Source: Pseudomonas lutea (lineage in GTDB: Bacteria > Pseudomonadota > Gammaproteobacteria > Pseudomonadales > Pseudomonadaceae). From it: 64,000 bases of DNA. The notes below the pieces were generated by a model. That model was not told the origin of the DNA, made no database searches, and saw nothing but the letters and a program-made list of their open reading frames with translations. The DNA is taken from positions 1,736,001 to 1,800,000 of the forward strand of contig NZ_JRMB01000002.1 of NCBI RefSeq assembly GCF_000759445.1. The letters run 5' to 3'. A program made the translations under genes and the position numbers. Shown here piece after piece: positions 1 to 8,601 of this stretch (positions within the stretch are counted from its first letter, which is position 1; the number at the start of each line of letters is the position of its first letter).

Positions 1-591
1 CAGACGTTCGATCCCGTGATTGATGGCGCCGATTTCGCCTTTTTCCAAGTGGTCCAGCTGGTCGGAAATGCCTTGCACGCGTTCGATCCGAGCCTGCAGT
101 TGCGGCCATGCCGCCTCCCCTTGCGCGATGACGTTGCCGTCTTCCTTCACATTGACCAGGTAGCCGTAAAAGTTGCCCCACTCGCGGCGCTCCAGCGTCA
201 TCAGCTGCGCAGGCTTGCGCTGATCCTTGAGCCATTCGCCGATGACCCAACTGAAATCGCCGGGGCTGATGTCGCGGTTCCCGATTTTGAACAGATCACG
301 GGTCATGAACTCCGGGCCCTGGTCCGGCACAGGCAACCCGGCCCCCTTGAGGCGCGCCCGGGGCACTTGCTCGGACTGCACCAGTTCACCCACCAATACA
401 TGGCTTTCTTGCCCAGGCACGTCGTACTGAGCGGCAATGACATCGGAAGGCCAGAAGTGGCCAAGCCCGCGAACGGCAATCACTGCCAGCAAGCCGATGG
501 TCATGATGACTGCGATCGACACTGCGCCCGCACTTAGCCATACGCCGGGGCCACCGCTGTTGAACCAACGCTTTAGGGCAGTCTGCTTCAT
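1..591 (-). CDS. pstA: Phosphate ABC transporter permease PstA (partial, C-terminus outside window)
   Basis: This is one of the two inner-membrane permeases of the high-affinity phosphate ABC importer. The frame opens at an ATG at 591 and stays open to base 1, so 197 N-terminal residues are present. The protein begins MKQTALKRWF, has one membrane segment (about residues 20-45), then a long soluble stretch typical of the enlarged Pseudomonas PstA; the conserved transport core lies beyond the edge. It starts 15 bp after pstC and is surely cotranscribed with it. Identity rests on position after pstC and on the extended N-terminal domain. Confidence 0.88.
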   Translation of the reverse strand, partial: MKQTALKRWFNSGGPGVWLSAGAVSIAVIMTIGLLAVIAVRGLGHFWPSDVIAAQYDVPGQESHVLVGELVQSEQVPRARLKGAGLPVPDQGPEFMTRDLFKIGNRDISPGDFSWVIGEWLKDQRKPAQLMTLERREWGNFYGYLVNVKEDGNVIAQGEAAWPQLQARIERVQGISDQLDHLEKGEIGAINHGIERL

Positions 592-606
592 CGGTTTCAA
601 CCTGCC

Positions 607-2898
607 CTAGAGAGATGAATACTTCTTGCGCAGGCGCTGACGAATCAGCTCTGCCAAGGTATTCATGACGAATGTGAACATGAGCAGCACCAGGGCGGCG
701 AGAAACAACACGCGATAATGACTGCCGCCGACCTCCGACTCCGGCATTTCCACTGCCACGTTGGCGGCCAGGGTGCGCATGCCTTCGAACAGGTTCATGT
801 CCATGATCGGCGTGTTGCCGGTGGCCATAAGCACGATCATGGTTTCGCCGACGGCGCGGCCCATACCAATCATCAGTGCGGAAAAAATCCCCGGACTGGC
901 CGTGAGGATGACCACGCGAATCAGCGTCTGCCACGCCGTCGCACCCAAGGCCAGGGAGCCGAGTGTCAGACCGCGGGGCACGCTGAACACGGCGTCCTCG
1001 GCGATGGAGTAGATGTTGGGAATCACCGCGAACCCCATCGCCAGGCCCACGACCAATGCGTTGCGCTGATCGTAGGTAATACCCAGATCGTTGGTGATCC
1101 AAGAGCGCATGTCGCCGCCAAACCACCAGCTCTCCAGATGGGGGCTCATGCTCAATGAGACCCAGCCGATCAGCAGAATGACCGGAATCAGAATGGCGCT
1201 TTCCCATCCTTCGGGTACGCGCAGGCGGATCGATTCGGGCAAGCGCGTCCAGCCAAACCCCGCCAGCAATATGCCAACGGGGGTAAAGATCAACAGGCTG
1301 AAGATGCCGGGAAGGTGCCCTTCCAGATAAGGCGCCAGAAACAGCCCGGCGAAGAAACCCAGAATTACTGTCGGCATCGCTTCCATCAGCTCGATGATCG
1401 GCTTGACCTTGCGGCGCATGCGCGGCGCCATGAAGTACGCGGTGTAGATCGCTGCGGCGACGGCGATGGGTGCGGCCAGCAGCATGGCGTAGAACGCAGC
1501 TTTGAGGGTGCCGTAAGTGAGCGGCGCAAGGCTTAGCTTGGGCTCGAAATCACTGTTGGACGCGGTGGATTGCCAGACGTATTTGGGCTCGTCGTAGTTC
1601 TCGTACCAGACCTTGTCCCACAGCGCACTCCAGGAAATCTCCGGGTGCGGGTTATCAAGCTTCAAGGGCAGCAGCTTGCCGTTGTCCTCCACGATGATGT
1701 GATCAGCCCGCGGCGACAAACCCATTACGGCCGGGCCGCTGGCAATCGGGTCGATCAACAGCGTGCGGTGGGCGGTGCTGTGGAACACGCCCAGCTTGCC
1801 GGAGGTGTCCATGGCGATGAAGCCTTTACGGCGTTGCTCGCTGGTGATTTGGGAAATCGGCGCACCGCTCATTTTGAAGTCACGAATGTGCTGCAGGCGC
1901 ATCTCGCCATCGACGTCCCGCGCCATAAACCACTGCGCGATATTGCCTCTCGAGCTGCCGATCACCAAAGAGACGCCACCCACCAGCTGCGTGCTGGCGG
2001 TGGTTTCGGCGTTGGCGTCTTCCAGCAGCTTGTAGCGGCCGTTCAACGTGCGATCGCGCAGATCGAACACATCCACCAGCGCGCGCCCGTTGATCACGTA
2101 AAGCCACTGCTGGCGCGGATCGACATAGATGGCTTTGACCTCCGCCGACAGCTGCGGCAGGTCGATGCGGCTTTGCTCGCGGCTGGTTTCGCCCGTCATC
2201 AGATTTTCGGACTGGCTCAGGGACAACACGTGCAGCTGGGTACCGGTTGCACCGGCGAGAATCAGAGTCGTGTCGTTGGCATTCAGATTGACGTGCTCGA
2301 GCGCCCGCCCTGCTTCGTCCAACACCAGCGGCGTTTCGCCGTAGGGATAGGTAATCGTGGGAGTGATGGTTTTTTTGCTGTCGGGATAGCTGATCGGGTA
2401 AGCGTGCTTGAACACCAGCACTTGGCCGTTGGACAGGCCAACCGCTATCAAGGGCTTGCCGGGCTGATCCTGCGCCACCGACGTCACCTTCGCCCCGGCA
2501 GGTATGGGCAAGACCACGCGGGAAATCTCGACGCCGTCCTTGAGGCTGAAAAACAGTGCCTCACCCTTGTCGGATACGCGCATGGCGACCTGATTCTGCT
2601 CTTCGATAGCCAGCACCATGGGCTTGCCGGCATCCTGTAGCCAGGCAGGTGTCTGCGAATCGGTGCGCGTCAGCTTCGCACCCTGGAACAGTGGGGCGAC
2701 TACATAGGCCAAGTAGAAGAAGATCAACGTGATGGCAGCCAACACAGCAAGACCGCCCACTAACACGTACCAACGTGTCAGGCGGTCTTTGAGCGCACGG
2801 ATCCTGCGCTTGCGCTGCAACTCGGGCGTATTGAAATCTATGCGCCCGGGGCGGGGGTTTTCGGTCATTGATGAATTGGCCAAATCATTCATGCGCAC
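607..2898 (-). CDS. pstC: Phosphate ABC transporter permease PstC, long form
   Basis: Inner-membrane permease that pairs with PstA to move phosphate delivered by PstS. It is about 750 residues, far longer than the roughly 320 of E. coli PstC. An N-terminal membrane segment (about residues 45-70) is followed by a beta-rich periplasmic domain of some 350 residues, then the usual permease with an EAMPTVILGFFAGL stretch and the inner-membrane loop GRAVGETMIVLMATGN. The start is uncertain: 2898, 2892 or 2868 are in frame. Because a Pho box sits only 17 bp before 2898, an internal start (MNDLANSS at 2892 or MTENPRPG at 2868) is likely. Followed at 15 bp by pstA. Confidence 0.93.
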   Translation of the reverse strand: MRMNDLANSSMTENPRPGRIDFNTPELQRKRRIRALKDRLTRWYVLVGGLAVLAAITLIFFYLAYVVAPLFQGAKLTRTDSQTPAWLQDAGKPMVLAIEEQNQVAMRVSDKGEALFFSLKDGVEISRVVLPIPAGAKVTSVAQDQPGKPLIAVGLSNGQVLVFKHAYPISYPDSKKTITPTITYPYGETPLVLDEAGRALEHVNLNANDTTLILAGATGTQLHVLSLSQSENLMTGETSREQSRIDLPQLSAEVKAIYVDPRQQWLYVINGRALVDVFDLRDRTLNGRYKLLEDANAETTASTQLVGGVSLVIGSSRGNIAQWFMARDVDGEMRLQHIRDFKMSGAPISQITSEQRRKGFIAMDTSGKLGVFHSTAHRTLLIDPIASGPAVMGLSPRADHIIVEDNGKLLPLKLDNPHPEISWSALWDKVWYENYDEPKYVWQSTASNSDFEPKLSLAPLTYGTLKAAFYAMLLAAPIAVAAAIYTAYFMAPRMRRKVKPIIELMEAMPTVILGFFAGLFLAPYLEGHLPGIFSLLIFTPVGILLAGFGWTRLPESIRLRVPEGWESAILIPVILLIGWVSLSMSPHLESWWFGGDMRSWITNDLGITYDQRNALVVGLAMGFAVIPNIYSIAEDAVFSVPRGLTLGSLALGATAWQTLIRVVILTASPGIFSALMIGMGRAVGETMIVLMATGNTPIMDMNLFEGMRTLAANVAVEMPESEVGGSHYRVLFLAALVLLMFTFVMNTLAELIRQRLRKKYSSL

Positions 2899-2914
2899 AC
2901 CGTAGTCGCTGTGT

Positions 2915-2943
2915 ATGACAAATACATTACAGCGAGGTGACGC
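2915..2943 (-). promoter_or_regulatory. Pho box upstream of pstC
   Basis: Read on the minus strand, three 7-mers spaced by 4 bp occur: GCGTCAC, CTGTAAT and TTGTCAT. This 11-bp periodicity is the PhoB-binding pattern (CTGTCAT repeats). A TACGGT hexamer about 10 bp downstream could be the -10. It implies that pstC-pstA can be started from its own PhoB-activated promoter as well as by read-through from pstS. Confidence 0.7.
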
Positions 2944-2972
2944 AAAAAAGCCCGCCGCTCCTGAATCGGGGC
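2944..2972 (-). terminator. Probable terminator after pstS
   Basis: On the minus strand a G+C-rich imperfect stem (GCCCCG with CGGCGGGC) is followed by a run of six T. It lies between the pstS stop (3077) and the pstC Pho box, so it may attenuate read-through from the abundant pstS message into pstC. The stem is short and has a bulge. Confidence 0.5.
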
Positions 2973-3076
2973 AACGGACTGTTCAGTGTTCTGCGAGCCT
3001 CGTTCCATAAGGCCTTTTTGTGTCTTGCGGGACGAACCTGTCACCCCGCGTCAGGGTTGTCTGGGCAGCGTGCTCG

Positions 3077-4057
3077 CTACCGTTCTTGTAGCCCCAGATC
3101 AGCCAAGGCTTTGCTGACGACCTTGGCTGGTAACGGAATGTACCCGTCTTTCATGACAACTTCCTGACCTTGTTTTGACAGGATCAATCTGACGAACTCC
3201 GCCTCGAGCGGATTCAACGGCTTGTTCGGCGCCTTGTTGACGTACACGTACAGGAAGCGCGCCAGCGGGTAGGTACCATTCAGCGCGTTGGCTTCGTTGT
3301 CTTCGACAAAAGCACCGCCCTCTTTCCTCGCCAAAGGCACGGAGCGCACGCTGGACGTTTTATAACCAATACCCGAGTAGCCTATGCCGTTAAGCGAACT
3401 GCTGATGGAGCTGACCACTGAAGCCGAGCCGGGCTGCTCGTTAACGTTGGGCTTGAAGTCGCCTTTGCACAACGCCTCTTCCTTGAAGTAGCCATACGTG
3501 CCGGAAACCGAGTTACGTCCGAACAGTTGAATGGCCTTGCCGGCCAGATCTCCCGTTACCCCCAGGTCGCCCCAGGTCTTTGCGTCACTGCGGGCGCCGC
3601 ACAAACGGGTCGCCGAGAACATTGCGTCAACCTGCTGCAGCGTGAGGCCCTTGATCGGGTTGTCCTTGTGAACGAACACTGCCAGCGCATCGACGGCCAC
3701 GGGAATCGCTGTCGGTTTGTAGCCGTGCTTCTGCTCGAATGCCGACAATTCACCGTCTTTCATCCTGCGGCTCATCGGGCCCATCGTCGCCGTGCCTTCC
3801 GTCAATGCAGGCGGTGCTGTTGATGAACCGGCCGCCTGAATCTGGATGTTAACGCTCGGGTATTCCCGCTTGTAGGCTTCGGCCCACATCGTCATCAGGT
3901 TGGCGAGCGTGTCGGAACCCACGCTGGACAGGTTTCCCGAAACACCACTGGTTTTGACGTAGGGCTTGATCGCCGGGTCAACGGCGGCAGATACCGTGCC
4001 CCCTGCGAGCCCCGCCGCGACAAACGTCAGTGCCGTCATCCACCATTTGAAAGTCAT
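3077..4057 (-). CDS. pstS: Periplasmic phosphate-binding protein PstS
   Basis: Solute-binding protein of the Pst importer. I place the start at 4057 ([12 protein letters not shown]) rather than at further-upstream in-frame ATGs, because AGGAG lies 7 bp before it and a signal peptide follows, cleaved near GTVSAA. The mature part has phosphate-site signatures: GSDTL near the N-terminus, [12 protein letters not shown], and [15 protein letters not shown]. Length is about 326 residues. It is the first pst gene and is preceded by a three-repeat Pho box, so expression should be PhoB-activated under phosphate starvation. pstC begins 178 bp downstream. Confidence 0.95.
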   Translation of the reverse strand: MTFKWWMTALTFVAAGLAGGTVSAAVDPAIKPYVKTSGVSGNLSSVGSDTLANLMTMWAEAYKREYPSVNIQIQAAGSSTAPPALTEGTATMGPMSRRMKDGELSAFEQKHGYKPTAIPVAVDALAVFVHKDNPIKGLTLQQVDAMFSATRLCGARSDAKTWGDLGVTGDLAGKAIQLFGRNSVSGTYGYFKEEALCKGDFKPNVNEQPGSASVVSSISSSLNGIGYSGIGYKTSSVRSVPLARKEGGAFVEDNEANALNGTYPLARFLYVYVNKAPNKPLNPLEAEFVRLILSKQGQEVVMKDGYIPLPAKVVSKALADLGLQER

Positions 4058-4104
4058 TCCGCGCTCCTGACGAGATAAAGGGGGCCGCCATCGATGATGG
4101 CCAT

Positions 4105-4133
4105 GTGACCACTGTATGACCGGAATATGACAA
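4105..4133 (-). promoter_or_regulatory. Pho box upstream of pstS
   Basis: On the minus strand TTGTCAT, CGGTCAT and TGGTCAC follow one another with exactly 4 bp between them (11-bp period), the classical PhoB direct-repeat array. It ends 47 bp before the pstS start codon. Confidence 0.85.
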
Positions 4134-4140
4134 ACAAATG

Positions 4141-4173
4141 AAAGGCCAGCAGTCATTACAACTGGCGGCCTTT
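4141..4173 (-). terminator. Terminator of the MHS transporter gene
   Basis: A hairpin with arms AAAGGCC-gc-CAGT and ACTG-ct-GGCCTTT, followed on the minus strand by CATTTGTTTG. It lies 33 bp past the transporter stop and directly before the pstS Pho box, insulating the two units. Confidence 0.65.
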
Positions 4174-4205
4174 GGTTGAAGCAGGAGAGTCTGTTCTGTG
4201 GCCGA

Positions 4206-5504
4206 TCAGGACGCGACCGGTTTTCTTCTCATCAGGAACACACCGATCGCCATGCCCATGGCGCAGAGAATGGCCACATACCAGGACGGTCCCATCGGGT
4301 TGGCAGCAAACATCATGCTGACGACCATTGGCGTTAACCCGCCAAAGATGGCGTACGCCAGGTTGTACGAAAACGACAGCCCGGAGAAGCGAACCACTGG
4401 CGGGAAGGCCTTGACCATCACGAAGGGCACCGCGCCGATGGTACCGACGAACAAACCGGTAATCGCGTACAGCGGATAAAGCAGATCCGGGTGCGTACCG
4501 ATCATGTGATAGAAGGTCCAGGAACTGACCAACAGACCGAGCGAGCCGAACAGAAACACCAGCCCCGCGCCGACTCGATCCGCCAGCGCGCCCGCCCCGA
4601 TACATCCCAGGCTCAGCAAAACAATAGCGAGGCTGTTGGCTTTCAGGGTCTCGGCGGGCGCGAAACCGTAGGCCTTCTGCAACAAGGTCGGGGTCATCAG
4701 AATGACGACCACCACGCCGGCGGAAAGCAGCCAGGTCAGCAGCATCGACAGCACTACGGCACCGCGATGATCACGCAGCACCGCCTTGAGCGGAACTTCC
4801 TCAGCCAGTTGCTTGCGCAACTGCAGCTCGGCGAAAACAGGGGTTTCGTGCAGCCAGCGACGCAGGTAAACCGACATCAGACCAAACACGCCGCCCAGCA
4901 GGAAGGGAATACGCCATGCGTAGTCCGAAACTTCAATCGGCGTGTAGACGCTGTTGATCCACGTGGCGACCAGCGAGCCGAGCAGAATGCCGGCAGTCAA
5001 ACCGGACGTGAGGGTACCGCAGGCGTAACCGACGTTACGGGCGGGAACGTGTTCGGAAACGAATACCCACGCACCAGGCACTTCGCCACCGATTGCAGCG
5101 CCTTGAATGACGCGCATCAGCAACAACAACAACGGCGCCCAGATCCCGATCTGGGCGTAGGTTGGCAACAGGCCCATGATCAGCGTCGGCACGGCCATCA
5201 GGAAGATGCTCAGGGTGAACATTTTTTTGCGACCCAGCAGATCGCCAAAATGCGCCATGACGATGCCGCCCAGCGGACGAGCCAGATAACCGGCGGCAAA
5301 AATGCCAAACGTTTGCATCAAACGCAGCCATTCGGGCATGTCTACGGGGAAAAACAACTTGCCCACCACCGCCGCAAAAAACACGAAGATGATGAAATCG
5401 TAGAATTCCAGTGCTCCGCCCAAGGCGGAGAGGGAAAGAGTCTTGTAATCGTTTCGGGTCAGCGGGCGCGAAGGCTGCGTGGCGCTTGAAGGCACGGAGG
5501 ACAT
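4206..5504 (-). CDS. MFS transporter, metabolite:H+ symporter (MHS) family
   Basis: Twelve-segment major facilitator of the MHS family, which takes up organic acids, betaines or related solutes with protons. The start is taken at 5504 ([10 protein letters not shown]), where the family's short cytoplasmic lead begins; an upstream in-frame ATG (5576) would add 24 atypical residues. MHS marks are [12 protein letters not shown] in the first segment, [19 protein letters not shown] in the loop between segments 2 and 3, and [22 protein letters not shown] in segment 4. Length is 432 residues. The substrate cannot be read from sequence. It is monocistronic with its own terminator. Confidence 0.88.
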   Translation of the reverse strand: MSSVPSSATQPSRPLTRNDYKTLSLSALGGALEFYDFIIFVFFAAVVGKLFFPVDMPEWLRLMQTFGIFAAGYLARPLGGIVMAHFGDLLGRKKMFTLSIFLMAVPTLIMGLLPTYAQIGIWAPLLLLLMRVIQGAAIGGEVPGAWVFVSEHVPARNVGYACGTLTSGLTAGILLGSLVATWINSVYTPIEVSDYAWRIPFLLGGVFGLMSVYLRRWLHETPVFAELQLRKQLAEEVPLKAVLRDHRGAVVLSMLLTWLLSAGVVVVILMTPTLLQKAYGFAPAETLKANSLAIVLLSLGCIGAGALADRVGAGLVFLFGSLGLLVSSWTFYHMIGTHPDLLYPLYAITGLFVGTIGAVPFVMVKAFPPVVRFSGLSFSYNLAYAIFGGLTPMVVSMMFAANPMGPSWYVAILCAMGMAIGVFLMRRKPVAS

Positions 5505-6022
5505 AAAAATGGCTTCTCTTTGAGGCTCTCTTTGGGTGGAAATCAACGGTGACACCGCCGTGGGTAACGGCTTCACACGCGATTTCTCGACTCGAAAGTT
5601 AATCGGGCATCAAAATTGCGTGCCAAAAATGGCGTAGTGCGCCAGGTCGGTCCGGCACGATAGCAAATTGCGTGCAAATGCACATGGATTGCAATGAGGC
5701 GAAGGCATTCTGCACACCCGGCGGTCGTCGCGTGACGATGCGACCGATATACTTGCCGACCGCGACTCAACCGGTCTCTTCAGGGAAATTGTGCGAAACC
5801 ATTTAGCAAAGTTGTTTTCGCAGAGTTTCCCTTTAAACGAATGAAGACTACCTAGAGTCAGCAGACGCTGTGAAAACGTCACGAGCGAAGGCAAGACAAG
5901 GCAAAAGCAGGCGGAAAGCGGAGTCTAGAGGCTCCTAAATGAGCATTTTCCGCCTGCTTTTAACGCAGTATTGTCGAGCCCAGTAGTTTTCACAGGGTCT
6001 GCAGGGTCAGAGGAACCCAGTA
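5505..6022. other. 518-bp intergenic region, no gene seen
   Basis: It holds the divergent promoters of the transporter and the thioesterase gene and, in its right half, a large nested inverted repeat (listed separately). Short open frames here have no family features or ribosome sites. Confidence 0.6.
5869..5995. repeat. Nested inverted-repeat element
   Basis: Outer arms TGTGAAAAC (5869-5877) and GTTTTCACA (5987-5995) enclose a perfect 15-bp inverted repeat (5903-5917 against 5947-5961, core AGCAGGCGGAAA) with a 29-nt loop that itself has GGAG/CTCC ends. The layout resembles dispersed intergenic repeats of Pseudomonas genomes. No second copy was noticed in this window. Confidence 0.6.
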
Positions 6023-6424
6023 ATGATTGAGCTCGAACAAGAAGATCCAATCCCGCAAGGCGATCTTGCCTTGCAAATTACCGCTCTACCCCGTGAAACC
6101 AACGGTTTTGGCGATATTTTCGGCGGCTGGCTGGTTTCCCAGATGGACCTCGCTGGCACTGCCATGGCGAGCAAAGTGGCCGGTGGGCGCGTGGCCACTG
6201 TTGCCATCGACCGGATGGCATTCCTGGTGCCCGTCGCGGTGGGGGCGCAATTGTCGTTCTATACCCAAACCCTGGAAATCGGCCGCAGTTCGATTCAGAT
6301 GATGGTCGAGGTGTGGAGCGACGATCCACTGTCCAGCGAATGGCGCAAAGTGACTGAGGCGGTGTTCGTCTTCGTGGCCATTGACGGCAGTGGCCGGACC
6401 CGTTCAGTACCCGCCCGGCGCTGA
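6023..6424 (+). CDS. Acyl-CoA thioesterase, YciA type (hotdog fold)
   Basis: Hydrolyses acyl-CoA to free acid and CoA. The 133-residue single hotdog domain shows ETNGFGDIFGGWLVSQMD, in which the aspartate of the N/D-x-x-G-x-x-GG region is the likely catalytic residue, and TVAIDRMAFLVPV, a typical second strand. Length agrees with E. coli YciA. A second, different thioesterase lies at 38545-39030. The substrate range is not readable from the sequence. Confidence 0.88.
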   Translation: MIELEQEDPIPQGDLALQITALPRETNGFGDIFGGWLVSQMDLAGTAMASKVAGGRVATVAIDRMAFLVPVAVGAQLSFYTQTLEIGRSSIQMMVEVWSDDPLSSEWRKVTEAVFVFVAIDGSGRTRSVPARR

Positions 6425-6534
6425 TCATCAAACCAGGGCAGGCGCGCCAGTGCGCTTGCCCTTGGCTTTGCGCAATAAACTCATCAAGCTTGGCGCAGTC
6501 CGATTAAGTCACTGTCCTTCGAGTGAGAACCCCC

Positions 6535-7446
6535 ATGCCTACGCCAAACGTTGAATCCATCCAGCTCGGTGAACTGAATTGCTGGCGCATCCGCCATGGT
6601 GCGGCCGAACTGGTCGTTGCCCAGCAAGGCGCGCACATCATCAGTTATCAGGTCGACGGCGATGAGCCTCTGATCTGGTCAAACCCTGGCGCGCTGTTCA
6701 AAACCGGCAAGCCCATTCGTGGCGGTATGCCGATCTGCTGGCCCTGGTTTGGCAATTTCCAGCGCAATCCGCAAAGTGTCCAGGCCATGCGCCAGAGTGA
6801 TGAGGCTGCGAAAGCCCACGGTGAAGTGCGGGCCATTGACTGGGAGCTGATGGGGATGGGTGAGGACGGCGATGCACTGATCGTCGAATTCAGTCAGCCG
6901 CAAGCCGAGGGCCACCTGCCCGGCTGGCCGCACACTGTAGGGCTGAAGCTGCAGATCCGGCTTGATGCTGCGCTGAATGTCAGTCTGGTCAGCTTCAATG
7001 CTGGCACTGAAGACGTCACGTTGAGCCAGGCGCTGCACAGCTATTTTGCTGTCAGCGATGTTGCGCAGGTCAGCGTCGAAGGTCTCGACGGGGTTCAATA
7101 CCTGAACACACTTGAGAGTTGGGAGACGCAGAACGTCCAGGTGGGAGACATCACTTTCACCGGCGAGACCGACCGTATTTATCAGGGCACGCCGGACCTG
7201 ATTTCAGTTGTCGATCCGCAATGGAAACGCCGGATTCAGATTCAAACGACCGGGTCGCACTCGGCGATTATCTGGAACCCCTGGGTCGACAAAACCAAGA
7301 CCTTCGACGATATGCAGCCTGATGGCTGGCGCAGCATGGTCTGCGTTGAGACGGCCAATGTCATGACTGATGTGGTGACCCTCAAGCCGGGGGATATGCA
7401 CGCGCTGAGCGTGAGCATCTGGGCCGAGCCGCTGACAGAAGCCTGA
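6535..7446 (+). CDS. D-hexose-6-phosphate mutarotase (YeaD family)
   Basis: Aldose-1-epimerase-like beta-sandwich enzyme interconverting alpha and beta anomers of hexose 6-phosphates. Family signatures are EPLIWSNPGALF, the phosphate-binding KPIRGGMPICWPWFG, the QALHSYF histidine and IWNPWVDK. An in-frame GTG at 6523 is possible, but the ATG at 6535 gives the usual N-terminus; about 303 residues. It stands alone between the thioesterase and a REP pair. Function is by family. Confidence 0.88.
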   Translation: MPTPNVESIQLGELNCWRIRHGAAELVVAQQGAHIISYQVDGDEPLIWSNPGALFKTGKPIRGGMPICWPWFGNFQRNPQSVQAMRQSDEAAKAHGEVRAIDWELMGMGEDGDALIVEFSQPQAEGHLPGWPHTVGLKLQIRLDAALNVSLVSFNAGTEDVTLSQALHSYFAVSDVAQVSVEGLDGVQYLNTLESWETQNVQVGDITFTGETDRIYQGTPDLISVVDPQWKRRIQIQTTGSHSAIIWNPWVDKTKTFDDMQPDGWRSMVCVETANVMTDVVTLKPGDMHALSVSIWAEPLTEA

Positions 7447-7464
7447 GCCATTCGCCCGGAATTG

Positions 7465-7548
7465 TAGGAGCGCGCTTGCCCGCGATTGCCTTGAGTTAGA
7501 CACCATTGAGGTGTCAGACAAACCGCATCGCGGGCAAGCGCGCTCCTA
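7465..7548. repeat. REP pair (bacterial interspersed mosaic element)
   Basis: A perfect 21-bp inverted repeat (7465-7485 and 7528-7548), each arm carrying GGAGCGCGCTTGCCCGCGA, the well-known Pseudomonas REP core. The spacer has its own small hairpin, GACACC-attga-GGTGTC (7499-7515). It lies between convergent genes, where REP pairs usually sit. Confidence 0.88.
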
Positions 7549-7576
7549 GAGGGAATGCGCCAACAGCTAATTGCGC

Positions 7577-8113
7577 CTACAAATCCGCTTCAACCACCAC
7601 ACGCACTTTGGACGCATCCAGAGCGTAGGCGGCGTCCGCCAGATCATTACTCACCTTCTCCACCTTCAACGTCCCGATCACCCACAACGGCGCATAGATG
7701 TCGGTGATTTTCAGGCCTTTCGGATAGCGCACCAGGACCAATTGGTTAGGCGGCGGCGGTGGCACGTGAATGCAGGCACCCGGATAGGGCACAAGGAAGA
7801 ACAACGTGCTGTGGCCTTTGGCATCGGTCTCCAGGGGAACCGGATACCCTCCCAGCCGAATCGTCTTGTCGTTCATCGACGCAACGGTTTTGGTGGAGTA
7901 CATGACGGCGGGCAAGCCCTTGCTCTGTTTCAAGCCGCCCTTGCTGTCGAACGTCCCCTGACCTTCCGGAGAGTTGTGATCGATTTCGGGCATGGCTTCG
8001 AGGGCTTTCTGATCCGACTTCGGCATCAGTTCGAGCCAGTCGGTTTCAGGCAATTCAGCGGCGCGTACCAGTCCGCAGACCAGCAGCAGTGAAACGAAGA
8101 GGAGATGACGCAT
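7577..8113 (-). CDS. Secreted DUF3299 family protein
   Basis: Start at 8113 (MRHLLFVSLLLVCGLVRA) gives a clear signal peptide cleaved before AELPETDW; the upstream TTG extension is unlikely. The mature part begins with the motif LPETDWLELMPKSDQKALEAMP and contains RLGGYPVPLE and HVPPPPPNQLVLVRYPKG, typical of DUF3299 proteins, which are periplasmic and of unknown function. Length is 178 residues. It may be a lipoprotein-like or soluble periplasmic protein; no lipobox with a cysteine at the cleavage site is seen. Confidence 0.75.
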   Translation of the reverse strand: MRHLLFVSLLLVCGLVRAAELPETDWLELMPKSDQKALEAMPEIDHNSPEGQGTFDSKGGLKQSKGLPAVMYSTKTVASMNDKTIRLGGYPVPLETDAKGHSTLFFLVPYPGACIHVPPPPPNQLVLVRYPKGLKITDIYAPLWVIGTLKVEKVSNDLADAAYALDASKVRVVVEADL

Positions 8114-8192
8114 TGGAGATGCTCGGCGGGAGGAAATAAGTGCCGGGCATTCTAGCCCTCCGCGCAGCAATAGCGCAGAGGGCCAGGCGTGC

Positions 8193-8438
8193 TTAACGCT
8201 TTTTAATCATGCCGTAGATCACCAGCAGGATGATCGCGCCGACGAGCGCACCGAGGAAACCTGCACCCTCGCCCGCGCGGTAGATACCCAGCGCCTGACC
8301 ACCGTAGGTAGCGGCCAGCGAGCCACAGATGCCGAGCAGGATGGTCATGATCCAGCCCATGCTGTCGTCGCCAGGCTTCAGAAAGCGCGCCAGCAGACCT
8401 ACGATCAGCCCGATGAAGATGGTTCCGATGATTCCCAT
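8193..8438 (-). CDS. GlsB/YeaQ/YmgE family stress membrane protein
   Basis: An 81-residue protein with three hydrophobic segments (about residues 3-18, 28-46 and 55-77) and the pattern GIIGTIFIGLIVGLLARFLKPG followed by a glycine-rich second segment. This is the transglycosylase-associated protein family, often induced by general stress. It lies 80 bp upstream of the DUF3299 gene on the same strand. Confidence 0.85.
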   Translation of the reverse strand: MGIIGTIFIGLIVGLLARFLKPGDDSMGWIMTILLGICGSLAATYGGQALGIYRAGEGAGFLGALVGAIILLVIYGMIKKR

Positions 8439-8601
8439 GCCATGTCCCTCTGTTTGAATGAATATGCCAAAAGCCTAGCTGGCAATTGGCAACACGCTAT
8501 GAGAGGGGTGCCCGCGAAGAATGGTTCAACGGATGTGCGAAGAGTGGGGCCGGATACAGCTTTGCGGCGCCAGGCACCCACCCGTCAGAGCAACACGCTG
8601 A

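Noticed and set aside
386..1207. Minus-strand frame overlapping pstC and pstA
   Set aside because: Different frame from both permeases; Arg/His-rich shadow. The true pstA begins at 591.
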